Part shown: positions 12,948 through 23,527 of the stretch, in pieces
Layout of the letters: every line of letters begins with the position of its first letter
Position numbering within the stretch: the first letter of the stretch is position 1
From: Xiphydria camelus
Taxonomy: Eukaryota > Arthropoda > Insecta > Hymenoptera > Xiphydriidae
Assembly (NCBI GenBank): GCA_963678675.1
Contig: OY783195.1
Location: 19,796,912 to 19,860,911, forward strand
Length of the DNA stretch: 64,000 nucleotides
Direction: 5' to 3'
Notes under the pieces: model-generated
Told to the model about the DNA's origin: nothing
Databases searched by the model: none
Seen by the model: only the letters and a program-made list of their open reading frames with translations
Program-made: the position numbers and the translations under genes

Positions 12948-14760
12948 GAATCGGTCATTTCAGAGACGACACATGTCACATTTTCGGCCATATTGGGTGT
13001 ATGTCAAATTCGTAAATATTGTTTGTGGATCTATAACTACCTTTAGAGACCAGACATGTCAATACTGTAGTATGGATAATTCAGGCGACTAAAAATTTGG
13101 TTCCCTGCAGAAACAACACATGTCTCTGACATGTGCTATTTCTGTATCCAGTCATTCAGTGACAGTAGAATAACCTGTAAGCACCTAGACAAGGAATGTA
13201 GGGTGTAAGCATCTGAACAGGGAAAGTCGGACGAAAGTAAATTATAAATTTTATCTAAAAATGTTTTAAGAGAGGTTTTTGTTATCATTTGGCCGCCCAC
13301 AAGTCGACATATGCTGCCAGAGTGAAGAACTCAATGTCAAAATGAAGAGTCCATTGGTGAATGATTTAGCAAAATGGAGAGCTGTATAGCAGGACTTATT
13401 GTACATAAAAGATGGGCCAAAAAATGTTACACTAAACTATAGGAATGAAAACAAAAATGTAATGAAGACAGTAGTATTGCTGCCATAACATTCGATTTTA
13501 TGCAAAATTTGCAATTACCTGTTGTTCCAGTTCAGGAGATTTTTTATTTGCGACAACTTACAATAAACGTTTTTGGAATTAACAATTTAGCTACGAATAA
13601 AGCAAAATTGTACATCTACCATGAGGGTATTGTTCGAAAGGGCCCTAATGAAGCTACGTCCTTCATATTAGATTTTATCAATAATGAAATATCTGCAGAC
13701 GTAAAACATCTTTATGTATTTTCTGACGGCTGTGCCGGTCAAAATAAAAACCATACTTTGGTTAGATTTTTTCTGGCATTAGTGCAGATTAAGAGATTCG
13801 AGACCATAAACCAGTTTTTTCCTCAAAGGGGTTATTCATTCTTGCCAAATGACAGAAATTTCGCTTTAATTAAACGTGTAGTTAAAAAACATGACAGAAT
13901 TTTTTTACCCATAGAATATACAGAAATGATTGTCAATTCAACCAAGCAAAACTTGTTTTCAATAAAGATGGTAAGTTCTTCTGACATTATAGATTTTAAA
14001 TCATGGTGGCCTCAGCATTATAAAAGAAACTGCCTCTCGGTGGAACCAATTGGAAGAGGTACACCAAGAGAGTTAAAAAGACAGTTTCAAATATCACACT
14101 ACACCCATTTTGTTTATTCGGCTGAAGCGCCTGGAATTGTAGACATCAGAATTCATAGATGGAATATTATAATGACAACATTAGGCTGTATACTAGCAAT
14201 ACTGTACTATACTACCTAGGACTCTAGCATACCCTCAAGATAATGTGCCCATCAATGAAAAAAAAATAAATAAATCATATCAGACAGTCGATAACGGTAC
14301 CAGAAGAAAAAACATTTTTTTTCGAAAAAATTCTGAAATGGCCAGTAAGTGCGGATAATAACACACATTTCGATGAATAAATGTTACTGTTTAGGGTGTT
14401 TATTGAATGTAATACAATGTAGTTGTTAAAAATATAAGAATTGCTAAGGTTCACCATGTCGTCTTTTCATTTAAACATTTTTTAATCGAAATTTGCCTTA
14501 TGAATTTTCTATTCATTTCAGAAACAACACATATCCTAAGACATAATACGGGCATAACTTTCAAGATAAGCATATAAAAAGTGGAAACTTATGATTAGTT
14601 TATCCTCTATATATGAAGAACTAAACATAAGACTATATTTTACACCTGTTCCTGTTATAACTAGAACTAGAAAGTTTTTCTTTTTTTTCTCAGAATCAAG
14701 TTCTACTGACATGTGTCGTTTTGATCTGAATGAACCGAACATCTGAAATGACCGATTCAA
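12948..14760 (+). mobile_element. DNA transposon of an unnamed type carrying an 'SDGCAGQNKN' protein
   Basis: Terminal inverted repeats: GAATCGGTCATTTCAGA at 12948 and its inverse ending at about 14759. Each is followed inward by ACGACACATGTCA. The motif CAGAAACAACACATGTC or its relatives recurs sub-terminally at about 13028, 13108, 13126 (inverted) and 14513. The two end blocks enclose one long ORF. Target duplication is not clear. The termini, sub-terminal repeats and single ORF make a self-contained mobile element of 1.8 kb. Confidence 0.65.
13449..14219 (+). CDS. Transposase-like protein of the 'SDGCAGQNKN' (DUF7869-like) insect family, 5'-damaged
   Basis: The frame is open from 13449, with the first ATG at 13500, to the stop at 14217-14219 (239 residues from that ATG). 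It has the family blocks FDFMQNLQLPVVPVQ, YHEG...KGPNEA (residues about 40-52), FSDGCAGQNKN (about 75-85) and GYSFLPNDRNFALIKR (about 110-125), then FKSWWP. The acidic SDG block and the following conserved acidic or basic residues would suit a DDE-type nuclease, but that function is inferred. Upstream DNA from about 13262 still resembles the conserved N-terminal part (GRPQVDTC-like, HKRWAKK-like) but has stops such as TGA 13446-13448, so the gene is 5' broken. It sits alone inside the inverted-ended element. Confidence 0.6.
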   Translation, partial: KQKCNEDSSIAAITFDFMQNLQLPVVPVQEIFYLRQLTINVFGINNLATNKAKLYIYHEGIVRKGPNEATSFILDFINNEISADVKHLYVFSDGCAGQNKNHTLVRFFLALVQIKRFETINQFFPQRGYSFLPNDRNFALIKRVVKKHDRIFLPIEYTEMIVNSTKQNLFSIKMVSSSDIIDFKSWWPQHYKRNCLSVEPIGRGTPRELKRQFQISHYTHFVYSAEAPGIVDIRIHRWNIIMTTLGCILAILYYTT

Positions 14761-16138
14761 CTATAAACACGCGACACTGGCGTCGACTTTTTTGGGAAAC
14801 AAGTGGGTCGTGTCATAAGGTATAGGAGAGTTATCTACATCGGATCACGGATTGACTTTTAGTCGGAACAGTGATTAGTTCTCAACAACTATAGGCATCA
14901 CCAAATCAAGTGGTCCAAATTAAACGACTCTACTCTATATAGAAGCACAGGTAATCGGTAGGTGCAGATGCGGGTTTGTGTGATTCATTTCATGTACCAC
15001 ATCAAATGGAACGGAAATCGTGAATCCACTGCAAAGTTTTGACGAGGGGTAATTATACATAACGGCGCCTTGTGGATTCGAGCGCGAGGGCCTCGATGGA
15101 GCGAAATTGAAATAATGTACGTAAATGCGAAGTAAGCTCGCGGAGGTAGTTTTCTATTTGCGTTAGATCGTAATTCGATCTACAGGAGCTTGCGGGGACA
15201 AATCTGAAGTAGTTGCGCGGAGGGATTAGGACACGAGCAGAGTCGTCGGGCGAGCTGCCTGTTCCGCGGGACGGCTGAAACGGGGCCACACACACAAGGG
15301 ATGTATTAGCATTCGCAACAAACAGACCCACCATCGCAGACTATCGGAGTACAGCTCGAGGGATCAAAATATAATTACACAAAGGCGCGGACCGTAACAC
15401 GGAGACGGAATCGGAGAATAGACGAGTCTCATTAAAATTGGAGAGCTGTTTCGAAACTACAAGACTTCAGTGTCAGTTGCAGCTTCAATTTCACTCCGCG
15501 AAACCCGGCCGCTGCTCTTCCACCTTCCTCTCCTTCGGATTCAACGAAAAACTTCTATACCTATACCAGGGCGAACGTCCGGAAAAAAGCGAAAATATAG
15601 AGAAAGAGGCAGCTTCGTACTCGTCGTTCAACGGGACTGGAGGACTTTCGAACGCGGATTTTAACGACCAGACTATGTCGCGTTGGCTGGTCGGACGTTT
15701 CGATCGAGCGACGAGACCGTTTTATAAATAACGAGCATTACGTTAGCTGGTGCAAAGATATATTTCATTCTTAATTCTATATACGTGATATCATTTGAAG
15801 AATGGCCCAGCGAGGTGTCTATTTATGCGTTCTTACAGAAAACGGCAGCCGTTTGATGGACGAGTGAGCATATCGTCTCACGACGCTGCCGAGGTTAGGG
15901 AGAGAGGGGCGGCATTGAAGATCGTTCGGCGATACCTGTGAGTAAAGATTTGTTCGGGTATTAGGATCTGTCGAATGGGAGGAGCCTAAACTGTCATGGC
16001 GCCGACGAGGTTGCAAAGAAATATACGTTTAAACGGGATAGCGAGACTTTTGACTGAAAAATGATTAGTATACGTGAAGTTTGTGCCTGGGTGCCTACGA
16101 CACCAAGTAATAGGAATTTCATTGTGGGAGAGCGACTG
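14761..16138. other. CpG-richer unique stretch, no gene recognised
   Basis: 15050-16030 is noticeably GC- and CpG-richer than the repeats around it, with several overlapping open frames under 100 codons. None has a recognised domain. It may be promoter or untranslated-exon DNA of a nearby gene. Confidence 0.4.
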
Positions 16139-17481
16139 CTAAAAGCAGGTCATATTATAAAATGTGGGAGAAATAGTAGCGTGAGTGAAAAGGTTACAAG
16201 TGTTACACCGTATTGCCTCCAAACTGCAAGGCCATTTAATAAATACTTTTAAACACTGCTTTAAACATTTTATCATATCGGTAAATATTGTCTTGCAATT
16301 CTTTGCTCGGTAACACTGGAACAGAATGGCTAAACAACTGAATGATAAATTTTTTTTCAATTTTATGTACATCATTACTACTTTATCATAAAGACTCATT
16401 TTCATATTATGATATTGTAATTGATCGCCAAACATTTCTTATACAAGATTGACAATAGATGGTAAAATTTGAAAAGATTCGAAGCCTGTAAGAGTACTTC
16501 GCTATCATTTGTAATAAAATCCACAAATCTTGGTCGCATTAAATCGGTCTCCACTTGCACTCCTATACCATGTTTTAACACAACTAGAGGAGTGAAATTT
16601 ATATGCTCATCATTGATGTGCGTTGAAGTTTCGTCCATTAATAAATTTTCATCTTCCATTTCCCGCTTTGGTGAATCCATCATTTCTTCGGATCTGTTTT
16701 TTAGCATTCCTTTGCAATAACCGATCCTCCCAAAGTTTCGAGCGAGTTAATTGGTCCTTATTTTCCTTATTATTCTGAAGGTTACACGAGGGAACTTTAT
16801 TGCTTTTCAATCGCCTTAGTTGAGTTGCTGCGTCTATACAACATCATTTTGGAATACATTAGTAAAGTTAAACGCAAGCATGTCCTTAGTAAAATTAAAT
16901 AATTACCTGGTAATATGTAATCATCCTTTGTAAAGTGACGTGAGCATACTTTTGAACTCGCCGTAACATTTTGTAATTTTAATACGTTTTTCCATTGTTG
17001 AAACTGATCAATTTTCTCTAAATTACAAAATATATTTGGAATCGCTTCGGACTTGGTAACCTCAAACTGGTTTTTTTCCCTTCCAACAAGTCTTCCTTTC
17101 CCTTTCACTATTAAATTCCTGTTTGCAGACATTTATAAAATAAAATAATCAAAAAAATAACTCGTGTAAAAATGTTACGATTTCTGTTTATACTCACTCC
17201 GGGCTTTGTAACCTCAAACTGGTTTTTTCCCCGACTCTCGTAGCTTGGCACTGAACAAACAAGTCTTCCTTTCCCTTTCACTGTTAAATTCCTGTTTGCA
17301 GGCATTTATAAAATAAAATAATCGAAAAAAAACTCGTGTAAAAATGTTACGATTTCTGTTTACACTCACTTCGGACTTTGCAACCTCAAACTGGTTTTTT
17401 CCCCCGACTCCCGCAGCCTGGCACTGAACAAACAAGTCTTCCTTTCCCTCTCACTGTTAAATTCCTCTTTATAGATAACAT
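16139..17481 (-). pseudogene. THAP-domain ISL2EU/Harbinger-type transposase, 5' half with multiplied exon 1
   Basis: Minus strand. Exon 1 exists in at least three tandem copies (17370-17481, 17198-17305, about 17040-17132). It encodes the first THAP cysteines: CSVPGC in the distal copy, CSVPSY in the middle copy, deleted in the proximal one. Exon 2 (16907 to about 17017) holds VCSRHFTKDDYILP, the C-x2-H end of THAP, and ends CCAG|GTAATT. Exon 3 starts at 16833 after TTGTATAG, and the splice gives LPDAATQLRRLKSNKVPS, the usual post-THAP linker. After an A-run frameshift near 16705 the protein continues with 'HGIGVQVETD', then FYHLLSIL, and in yet another frame SLYDKVVMMYIKLKKNLSF and FIKWPCSLEAIRCNT. 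These are the HTH region of DDE_Tnp_4/ISL2EU transposases. It stops before the catalytic domain. Confidence 0.65.
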
Positions 17482-17565
17482 TTATAAAACGAAATAATCG
17501 AAAAAATAACACGCGTTACGATTTCTATTTGCACGCGCTTGGGACTTTGCAACCTCAAGCTGATT
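17040..17565 (-). repeat. Tandem array, period 173-176 bp, containing a THAP first exon
   Basis: Roughly three full units and a decayed fourth. Each has an ATG (minus strand at 17481, 17305, 17132), the coding words NLTVKGKGRLV and KNQFEV, and usually a GTGAGT donor (17364-17369, 17192-17197; lost in the proximal unit). The distal copy keeps both cysteines but has a G-run frameshift. The middle copy keeps the frame but has Tyr for the second Cys. Confidence 0.8.
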
Positions 17566-18747
17566 TTTTTTTTCTGCCACCAGATGTCATAGTGCCATTC
17601 GACAAATCCCAATACCCGACGTCGCATAAGGACCTTGATGGGTGGTATTACGATTCAGCCTTATTCGGGAAAACCTGATACACATATAACTCAAACCTGA
17701 TTGGGTATCTATCTAGTACACCCGAAGAGGGTGATTTTTATTTTTCTATTAGGTATCAAAACTCGATCAGGCTTTTCACCTGTATATCCTGAAGAGATAA
17801 TACTTTTTGTTTCATTTTTAATTATGGCGAATTGATCCTTATCAGGATATTAGAGTAGGATCGGGACCGAGGCTGAAATTGCGTTACACGCCTAGTGAGG
17901 CTCTTTTTAAGTTCCTATCACATAATTCAACCGGATCTTGAATTAGTTAGTCAAGACATGGTCAGGACCTTGGCTAAAATTTCTACTTGGGTACCCACCC
18001 GACTGGAAATTATCCTAATGTTCCATAAGAACTCGGTCGAGTATTCCTAAGGCTTACTCTACTCAGGCGTGCCCAATGAGATCCTTACCGGGATCAGATC
18101 AAGTAAAAGTCCACGAGATGATCAAGTTCTCATCAGGATTATGTCCCTTTTGCCTCATCGAACAATTTTATTTTGAAACGCAAAGTTCAGTAGGGTTCCA
18201 CAATCCTTCCCTCGTTCGGATCTCATCTTTTTACATCATTACGAAATTTTATCTTGAACGCAAAATTCAGTAGAGTTACATCATTGAGGCCTTATCTGAA
18301 TAAGGTCTATTTGTCTTTTCTAGAAACTATATTTTCAACGTAAATTATCGTTGAGCCACTCATCATGCCTCAAAGGATTAATCCTCCGAGAACATAAGAG
18401 GTCAATTTGACCCTAACCTCGAGTTTGATCGAAAATATCGTTAAAATATTTTTGAAATTGGCGGGTCTAAGGCTCTCTAGCTGTAGTTTGGGATACTAAG
18501 AATACGTTAACACGCTGTGGTTGTACATAGCAATGCTCAGTAGGTGTTGAACATCGTTCAAAGTTGGTGTGAGGTTACTCTGACCCCATTGTGTACTAGC
18601 TGTCGGTTTTCTCTGCAAAGCATTGATTTTCTATAAAACAAGTAAGTAAATTTAATTTTATGATGTAACGAAAGGCGATACCGACGTTTTTGATAAGTTT
18701 TATCACGCATACTCGTGCAACAAAGCTTTGGTCGATGCGTTTTTTTT
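17566..18747. other. Non-coding, degenerate repeat-like sequence
   Basis: Words such as ATCAGG, GATCAGGC and ATTCAGTAGRGTT recur irregularly between 17640 and 18310, suggesting an old decayed tandem array. No gene is recognised. A 59-bp imperfect hairpin, CGGCATACTTG...CAAGTATGCCG, follows at 18748-18806. Confidence 0.4.
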
Positions 18748-18918
18748 CGGCATACTTGATCAAGCACAAGTAAATACAAGAATTTTGTATACTTGCAAGT
18801 ATGCCGAAACAGATGAAGCAGAAACGAAATTATCTGATCCAGCGCTGCCATAAAGCAGCTTGTTTTACATTTGGTCACATCATACGTGAATGATAAGGTG
18901 AAAAGTGAGATGCTGTGA

Positions 18919-19129
18919 TCAGACATTCACAAAGGTATACAGCTCATTCTTGGTAATAAATCAACAGTGCCGGAAGTTGATCGGCCGGAGTACAATAAAC
19001 GAGTAAGGTGTGCACTCTGTTCTCGCGAATATGATAAAAAAAACAAAGATGCAGTGACCTAGTTGTTACCGACCAATGTGTGAAAATCATCGGGTTTACT
19101 TGTATAATGATTGCGCCGGAAACGATTAA
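18919..19129 (+). pseudogene. piggyBac transposase C-terminus, zinc-binding domain remnant
   Basis: The frame from 18919 reads SDIHKGIQLILGNKSTVPEV then KRVRCALCSREYDKKNKDAV. It shifts near 19062 and ends with CYRPMCENHRVYLYN before TAA 19127-19129. The CxxC...C-x4-C-x2-H pattern is the cysteine-rich end domain of piggyBac transposases. No catalytic domain lies upstream. It abuts the ISL2EU exon that starts at 19206. Confidence 0.6.
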
Positions 19130-19205
19130 ATAAGATATTATGTATTATATCAGTTGGAAGCTAAATTTTTTTATCTATATTCACTAAAGTAATAAAATAT
19201 TAACA

Positions 19206-19333
19206 TTTTTAAACAGGAGATGTAGTATTGGCAGATAAAGGGTTTTCCGGTTTGAAAATAGAAAACAATGCTATAATGGTCATGTCACCATTTGTTCATG
19301 ATGGACGACTCTCTGAAGAGGAAGTCCGTGAAA
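19206..19333 (+). pseudogene. ISL2EU/DDE_Tnp_4-type transposase, catalytic exon, part 1
   Basis: A credible splice acceptor (TTTTTAAACAG) at 19205 is followed by GDVVLADKGFSGLKIE, then 'IMVMSPFVHDGRLSEEEVRE'. ADKGF carries the second catalytic Asp of the DDE_Tnp_4 nuclease fold, and 'MxPFxHxGRxxEEEV' is the conserved segment after it. The coding sequence is cut at 19333 by the 4.2-kb foldback element and resumes at 23528 in the same frame. No upstream exon is visible on this strand; the 5' half of a related gene lies on the opposite strand at 16.1-17.5 kb. Confidence 0.7.
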
Positions 19334-19392
19334 GGACCCCGCACAATCCTTATGGGAACCGGCTCCCGGTGGATTTGGCTGGGCTGCATATA

Positions 19393-20272
19393 CAGGGTGA
19401 GCCAAATGTATGTGGAAACGGTGGAATAACTTTCGAGGGAGACATTTTAAAGAAAAATGTATCAAACAAAACATTTAGGATTTTTCCCTGGCCATCCAAT
19501 GGTGACCTTGAATCTGACCATGAGCTCGACCTTGAAGGTCATTCCAAGGTCAAGGTCGCTTTTTTAAATGGGAGCCTCTATTTTTATGGCGGATTTGGAA
19601 GGAGCGGAAAATTTTATGTCCGAATATGACCTTTGACCTTGACCTTGGATTCAAGGTAAAGGTCAACGATCGAATAGGAAAGTTTTAGTTTTAGGTGGTA
19701 CGGGTTTTTTTTTTGGGTTGCTGATTACGATTCTGAAGATAGATTTTGAAAATACTTCAATACAAGATGACGGATCCAAAATAGTGGCAAAATTTTGGAA
19801 TATCCACCGATTTATCCAAAATTTTGTGCTCATGTCACCTTGCCTTAAGTGGCCGGTTGCTAACACCATAAAAAATGTAGGTTGCCATTTAAAAAAGATA
19901 CCTTGAACTTGGAATGAACTTCAAGGTCGAGGTCAAGGTCAGATTCATGGTTACCATTAGATGGCCAAGGAAAAAACCTAAAACTTTCCTATTTGATCGT
20001 TGACCTTTACCTTGAATCCAAGGTCAAGGTCAAAGGTCATATTCGGACGTAAAATTCTCCGCTCCTTCCAAATCCGCCATAAAAAATAGGGGTTCCCATT
20101 TTAAAAAGCGACCTTGACCTTGGAATGACCTTCAAGGTCGAGTTCATGGTCAGATTCAAGGTCACCATTGGATGGCCAGGGAGAAATCCTAAATGTTTTG
20201 TTTGAAACATTTGTCTTCAAAATGTCTCCCTCGAAAGTTATTCCACCGTTTCCATACATTTGGCTCACCCTG
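19393..20272. mobile_element. Foldback MITE rich in GGTCA / TGACC words
   Basis: Ends CAGGGTGAGCCAAATGTATG on the left and the inverse at 20272. The arms repeatedly contain TGACCTTGACCTTGG and AAGGTCAAGGTC. The middle (about 19700-19900) has the GGATCCA/TTGGGTTGCTGAT word also seen in the nested element at 28.2-29.3 kb. It sits in the left arm of the 4.2-kb foldback. The uninterrupted counterpart is at about 23464-23478. Confidence 0.8.
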
Positions 20273-21050
20273 TATGTATGTTGTACATCTTGATGGGCTG
20301 ATCAAAAGTTATCATTGCCGCAACAACGGAAAATTGACAGTTTTTGAGTTTTGAGACCTTAAAGTTCATACTTTTTGTTTTCTGTCGTACGGTCTATTAA
20401 ATCGAAACAATCATATAAAATCAGGTTATCTGTCAATTTTGCTAAAAATCACGTATTTTCTAGTTGGTGAGCTACCGATTCAGCTGTCACCCTGTCAGGC
20501 AAAAAATAAGCAGTTCTGAGGGGAGGAGAGACTTTAAAGTTGCCGCTTTTTACTCAACACCATACGCTCTTTTTCAGCCAATTCAAGCACACATTCAAGA
20601 TCATGTGCGAACTTGTGAGCACGTGTTTGCCTCGTTATGCGCGAGTGTGTGCCTGTGTTTGCATAGATTTTTATTTTTTAAGGTTTGATTTTTCTAATTT
20701 TTTCTAATTTTTTTCGTGTATCTGCATTGTTTTAGCGCACAAATCTTATGGAAACTGATTCTGTACTGAAATTTTCCTCGACCAGATTATCCGATGTATT
20801 TTTGACGCTGATTGCGAAAAACGCTATTACATATATATTGATCAAATCTCAAAGGGGAACCGAGATATCGATGATCTCTCGTGACAAGAATTATTTTTTT
20901 GTACATATGATCGCTGATATCTTATATTTCTTTTGCGATATCGAACTAATTGGACTCTCGACCAGCCTATCCGATATATTTTGTGACGCAGATTACGAAA
21001 CTAGCTATCATATTGATCAATTGACCTCAAAGGAAGACCGAGATATCGAC
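20273..21050. repeat. Left inner arm of the 4.2-kb foldback
   Basis: Inverse of about 22948-23464. Shared blocks include AACTGTCAATTTTCC/ACGG-like, AAAAAGCGGCAAC, CACGTGTTTGCC and TTTTTGACGCTGATT. The right arm has diverged and carries a C-run at 23267-23276. Open frames here are incidental. Confidence 0.7.
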
Positions 21051-21577
21051 CGATATTTGGTAACTTTGGTAACATCTTTGGTAACTTTGGAAACCTGGAA
21101 ACTTTGGAAACTTGGAAACTTTGGAAACTTGGAAACTTTGGAAACTGGAAACTTTGGAAACTTGGAAACTGGAAACCTGGAAACTTTTGAAACCTGGAAA
21201 TGTTGTTTCCTGGTTTCCAAAGTTTCCAGGTTTCCCAAGTATCCAAGTTTCCAGGTTTCCAAAGTTTCCAAAGTTTCCAAAGTTCCCAGGTTTCCAGTTT
21301 CCAGGTTTTCAAAGTTTCCAAGTTTCCAAAGTTTCCAAGTTTCCAGGTTTCCAAAGTTTCCAGGTTTCCAAAGTTTCCAAGTTTCCAAAGTTTCCAGTTT
21401 CAAAAGTTTCCAAGTTTCCAAAGTTTCCAGGTTTCCAAAGTTTCCAGGTTTCCAAAGTTTCCAGGTTTTCAAAGTTTCCAGTTTCCAAAGTTTCCAGTTT
21501 CCAGGTTTCCAAAGTTACCAAGTTTCCAAAGTTACCAAAGATGTTACCAAAGTTATCAAATATCGGTCGATATCTCG
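21051..21577. repeat. Palindromic minisatellite (GGAAACTTT)n that inverts at about 21205
   Basis: From 21085 the plus strand is a run of GGAAACTTTGGAAACTTGG units. After about 21205 it becomes TTTCCAAAGTTTCC units to 21545. The outermost units use GGTAACTTTGG and are mirrored on the far side. It forms the loop of the 4.2-kb foldback. Long frames through it on both strands (Asn-Leu-Glu-Thr, Phe-Gln-Ser repeats) are artefacts. Confidence 0.9.
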
Positions 21578-21604
21578 ATCCCCCTTTGAGATTTGATCAA
21601 TATA

Positions 21605-22947
21605 CAGGGTGGACCAGGTTAAACGTCATTTTTTTTATATGTGAGAACAATAACAAAAAAATAGACTCAAAAGAAAATTTTTTTCAAAAATGTTTCCTAA
21701 CAAAGATACCGGGTGTCAAAGTTTCGAAAAAAAATGGTTTTCTCATCATAACTTCTAAACTACTTGATCGATTTTCATGAAACTTCGCACACAGGCTAAT
21801 GTAGAACAGCTATAAGTAACAATTCAATAATTTTTAAAAATTCTCCAGTGGCGTAGATACTAGGGGCCGGTACCCCCCTTTCTCCCTATCAATCTTCGGC
21901 GCCACTGAATATTTTGCAAAGAAAATTTAATTATTGGATTCCCCGTTTAAATTAGAGAAAAAAATCACCCTTGCAAATTTTTGATTAATGGCTTCGTTTT
22001 TGAGATGTTTATTTTAATTTATAGGGTTGCGAGCAGGCCAAAGCTAGGTTGAACTCCATTAATTGTGATATGTGATAGAGCAACAAAAAAAAATAAATTC
22101 TCATGAGAAAATCACCCTTGCAAATTTTTGATTTGTGACTTCGTTTTTTAGATTTTTTTCTTTAAATTAAACGGAGAATCCAATAATTAAATTTTCTTTG
22201 CAAAATATCCAGTGGCGCCGAAGATTGGGAAGGGGGAAAGGGGGATACCGGCCCCCAGTATCTACGCCACTGGAGAACTTTTTACAATTATTTAATTATT
22301 ACTTAGAGCTGTACGACATTAGCCTGTGTGCGAAATTTCATGGAAATCGATCAAATAGTTTAGAAGTTATGATGAGAAAACCATTTTTTTTCGAAACTCT
22401 GACACCCTATATCTTTGTTAGGAAACATTTTTGAAAAAAATTTTCTCATAAGAATCTATTTTTTTTTGTTGCTCTATCACATCACAATTAATGGAGTTCA
22501 ACCTAGCTTTGGCCTGCTCGCAACCCTATAAATTAAAATAAATATCTCAAAAACGAAGCCATAAATCAAAAATTTGCAAGGGTGATTTTTTTCTCTAAAT
22601 TAAACGGAGAATCCAATAATTAAATTTTCTTTGCAAAATATTCAGTGGCGCCGAAGATTGATAGGGGGAAAGGGGGTACCGGCCCCAAGGATCTACGCCA
22701 CTGGAGAATTTTTAAAAATTATTTAATTGTTACTTATAGCTGTTCTACATTAGCCTGTGTGCGAAATTTTATGGAAATCGATCAAGTAGTTTAGAAGTTA
22801 TGATGAGAAAACCATTTTTTTTCGAAACTTTGACACCCTGTATCTTTGTCAGGAAACATTTTTGAAAAAAATTTTCTTATGAAAGTACTTTTTTTGTTGT
22901 TGTTCTATCACATACCAAAAAAATGACGTTTAACCTGGTCCACCCTG
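21605..22947. mobile_element. Foldback element, ends CAGGGTGGACCAGGTTAAAC
   Basis: Starts CAGGGTGGACCAGGTTAAAC and ends with the inverse. The interior holds three or four alternating-orientation copies of a block with 'CAGTGGCG...GATACTAGGGGCCGGTA' and 'CGATTTTCATGAAACTTCG'. The flanks AATATA and TATGTA rejoin to exactly the sequence of the uninterrupted left arm near 20838, so no target duplication is apparent. Confidence 0.8.
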
Positions 22948-23527
22948 TATGTAACAGCTTTTTTCGGAATCAGCGTCAAAAAATATATCGGATATGCTGG
23001 TCGAGGAGGATTTCAGTACAGAACCAGTTTCCATAAGATTTGTGCGTTAAAACAATGCAGATACACAAAAAAAAATTAGAAAAGATTAGAAAAATCAAAC
23101 ATTAAAAAATTTAAATCTATGCACACGCACGCATACACTTGCGCATAAGTATACAGAGGCAAACACGTGCTCATAAGATCGCACGTGATCTTGAATGCGT
23201 GCTTGAATTGGCTGAAAAAGTGTGTTCGGTGTCGAGTAAAAAGCGGCAACTTTAGAATCTCTCCTCCCCCCCCCCCAGAACTGCTTATTTTTTGTCTGAC
23301 TGGGAGACGATTCACAGATAACCTGATTTGATATGATTGTTTCGATTCAATAGATCGTATGACGGAAAGCAAAAAATATGAATTTTAAGGTCTCAAAACT
23401 CAAAAACTGTCCATTTCCCGTTATTATGGCAATGATAACTTTTGATCAGAACATCAAAATTTACAACATATATGAAGCCCAGCCAAATCCACCGGGAGAC
23501 AATTCCCATAAGGATTGTGCGGGGTCC

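Larger units (their letters stand above)
19334..23527. mobile_element. 4.2-kb composite foldback element inserted between AAA and TTT (Spy-like)
   Basis: It begins GGACCCCGCACAATCCTTAT and ends with the inverse, GTGCGGGGTCC at 23527. Flanks are GTGAAA on the left and TTTACAG on the right, with no target duplication. The outer arms (19334-19392 plus 20273-21050, and 21540-21604 plus 22948-23527) match each other. The left arm is interrupted by the GGTCA foldback, the right arm by the CAGGGTG foldback, and the loop is a palindromic GGAAACTTT minisatellite. AAA/TTT insertion without duplication is the reported behaviour of Spy transposons, a Harbinger/ISL2EU relative; that assignment is inference. 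Confidence 0.75.

Noticed and set aside
17040..17565. CRISPR-like direct repeats
   Set aside because: Units are 173-176 bp, contain an exon and are in a eukaryotic genome; there are no short repeats with unique spacers.
20748..21780. Long frames with Asn-Leu-Glu-Thr and Phe-Gln-Ser-Phe repeats
   Set aside because: They run through the palindromic GGAAACTTT minisatellite in several frames on both strands; no domain outside the repeat.
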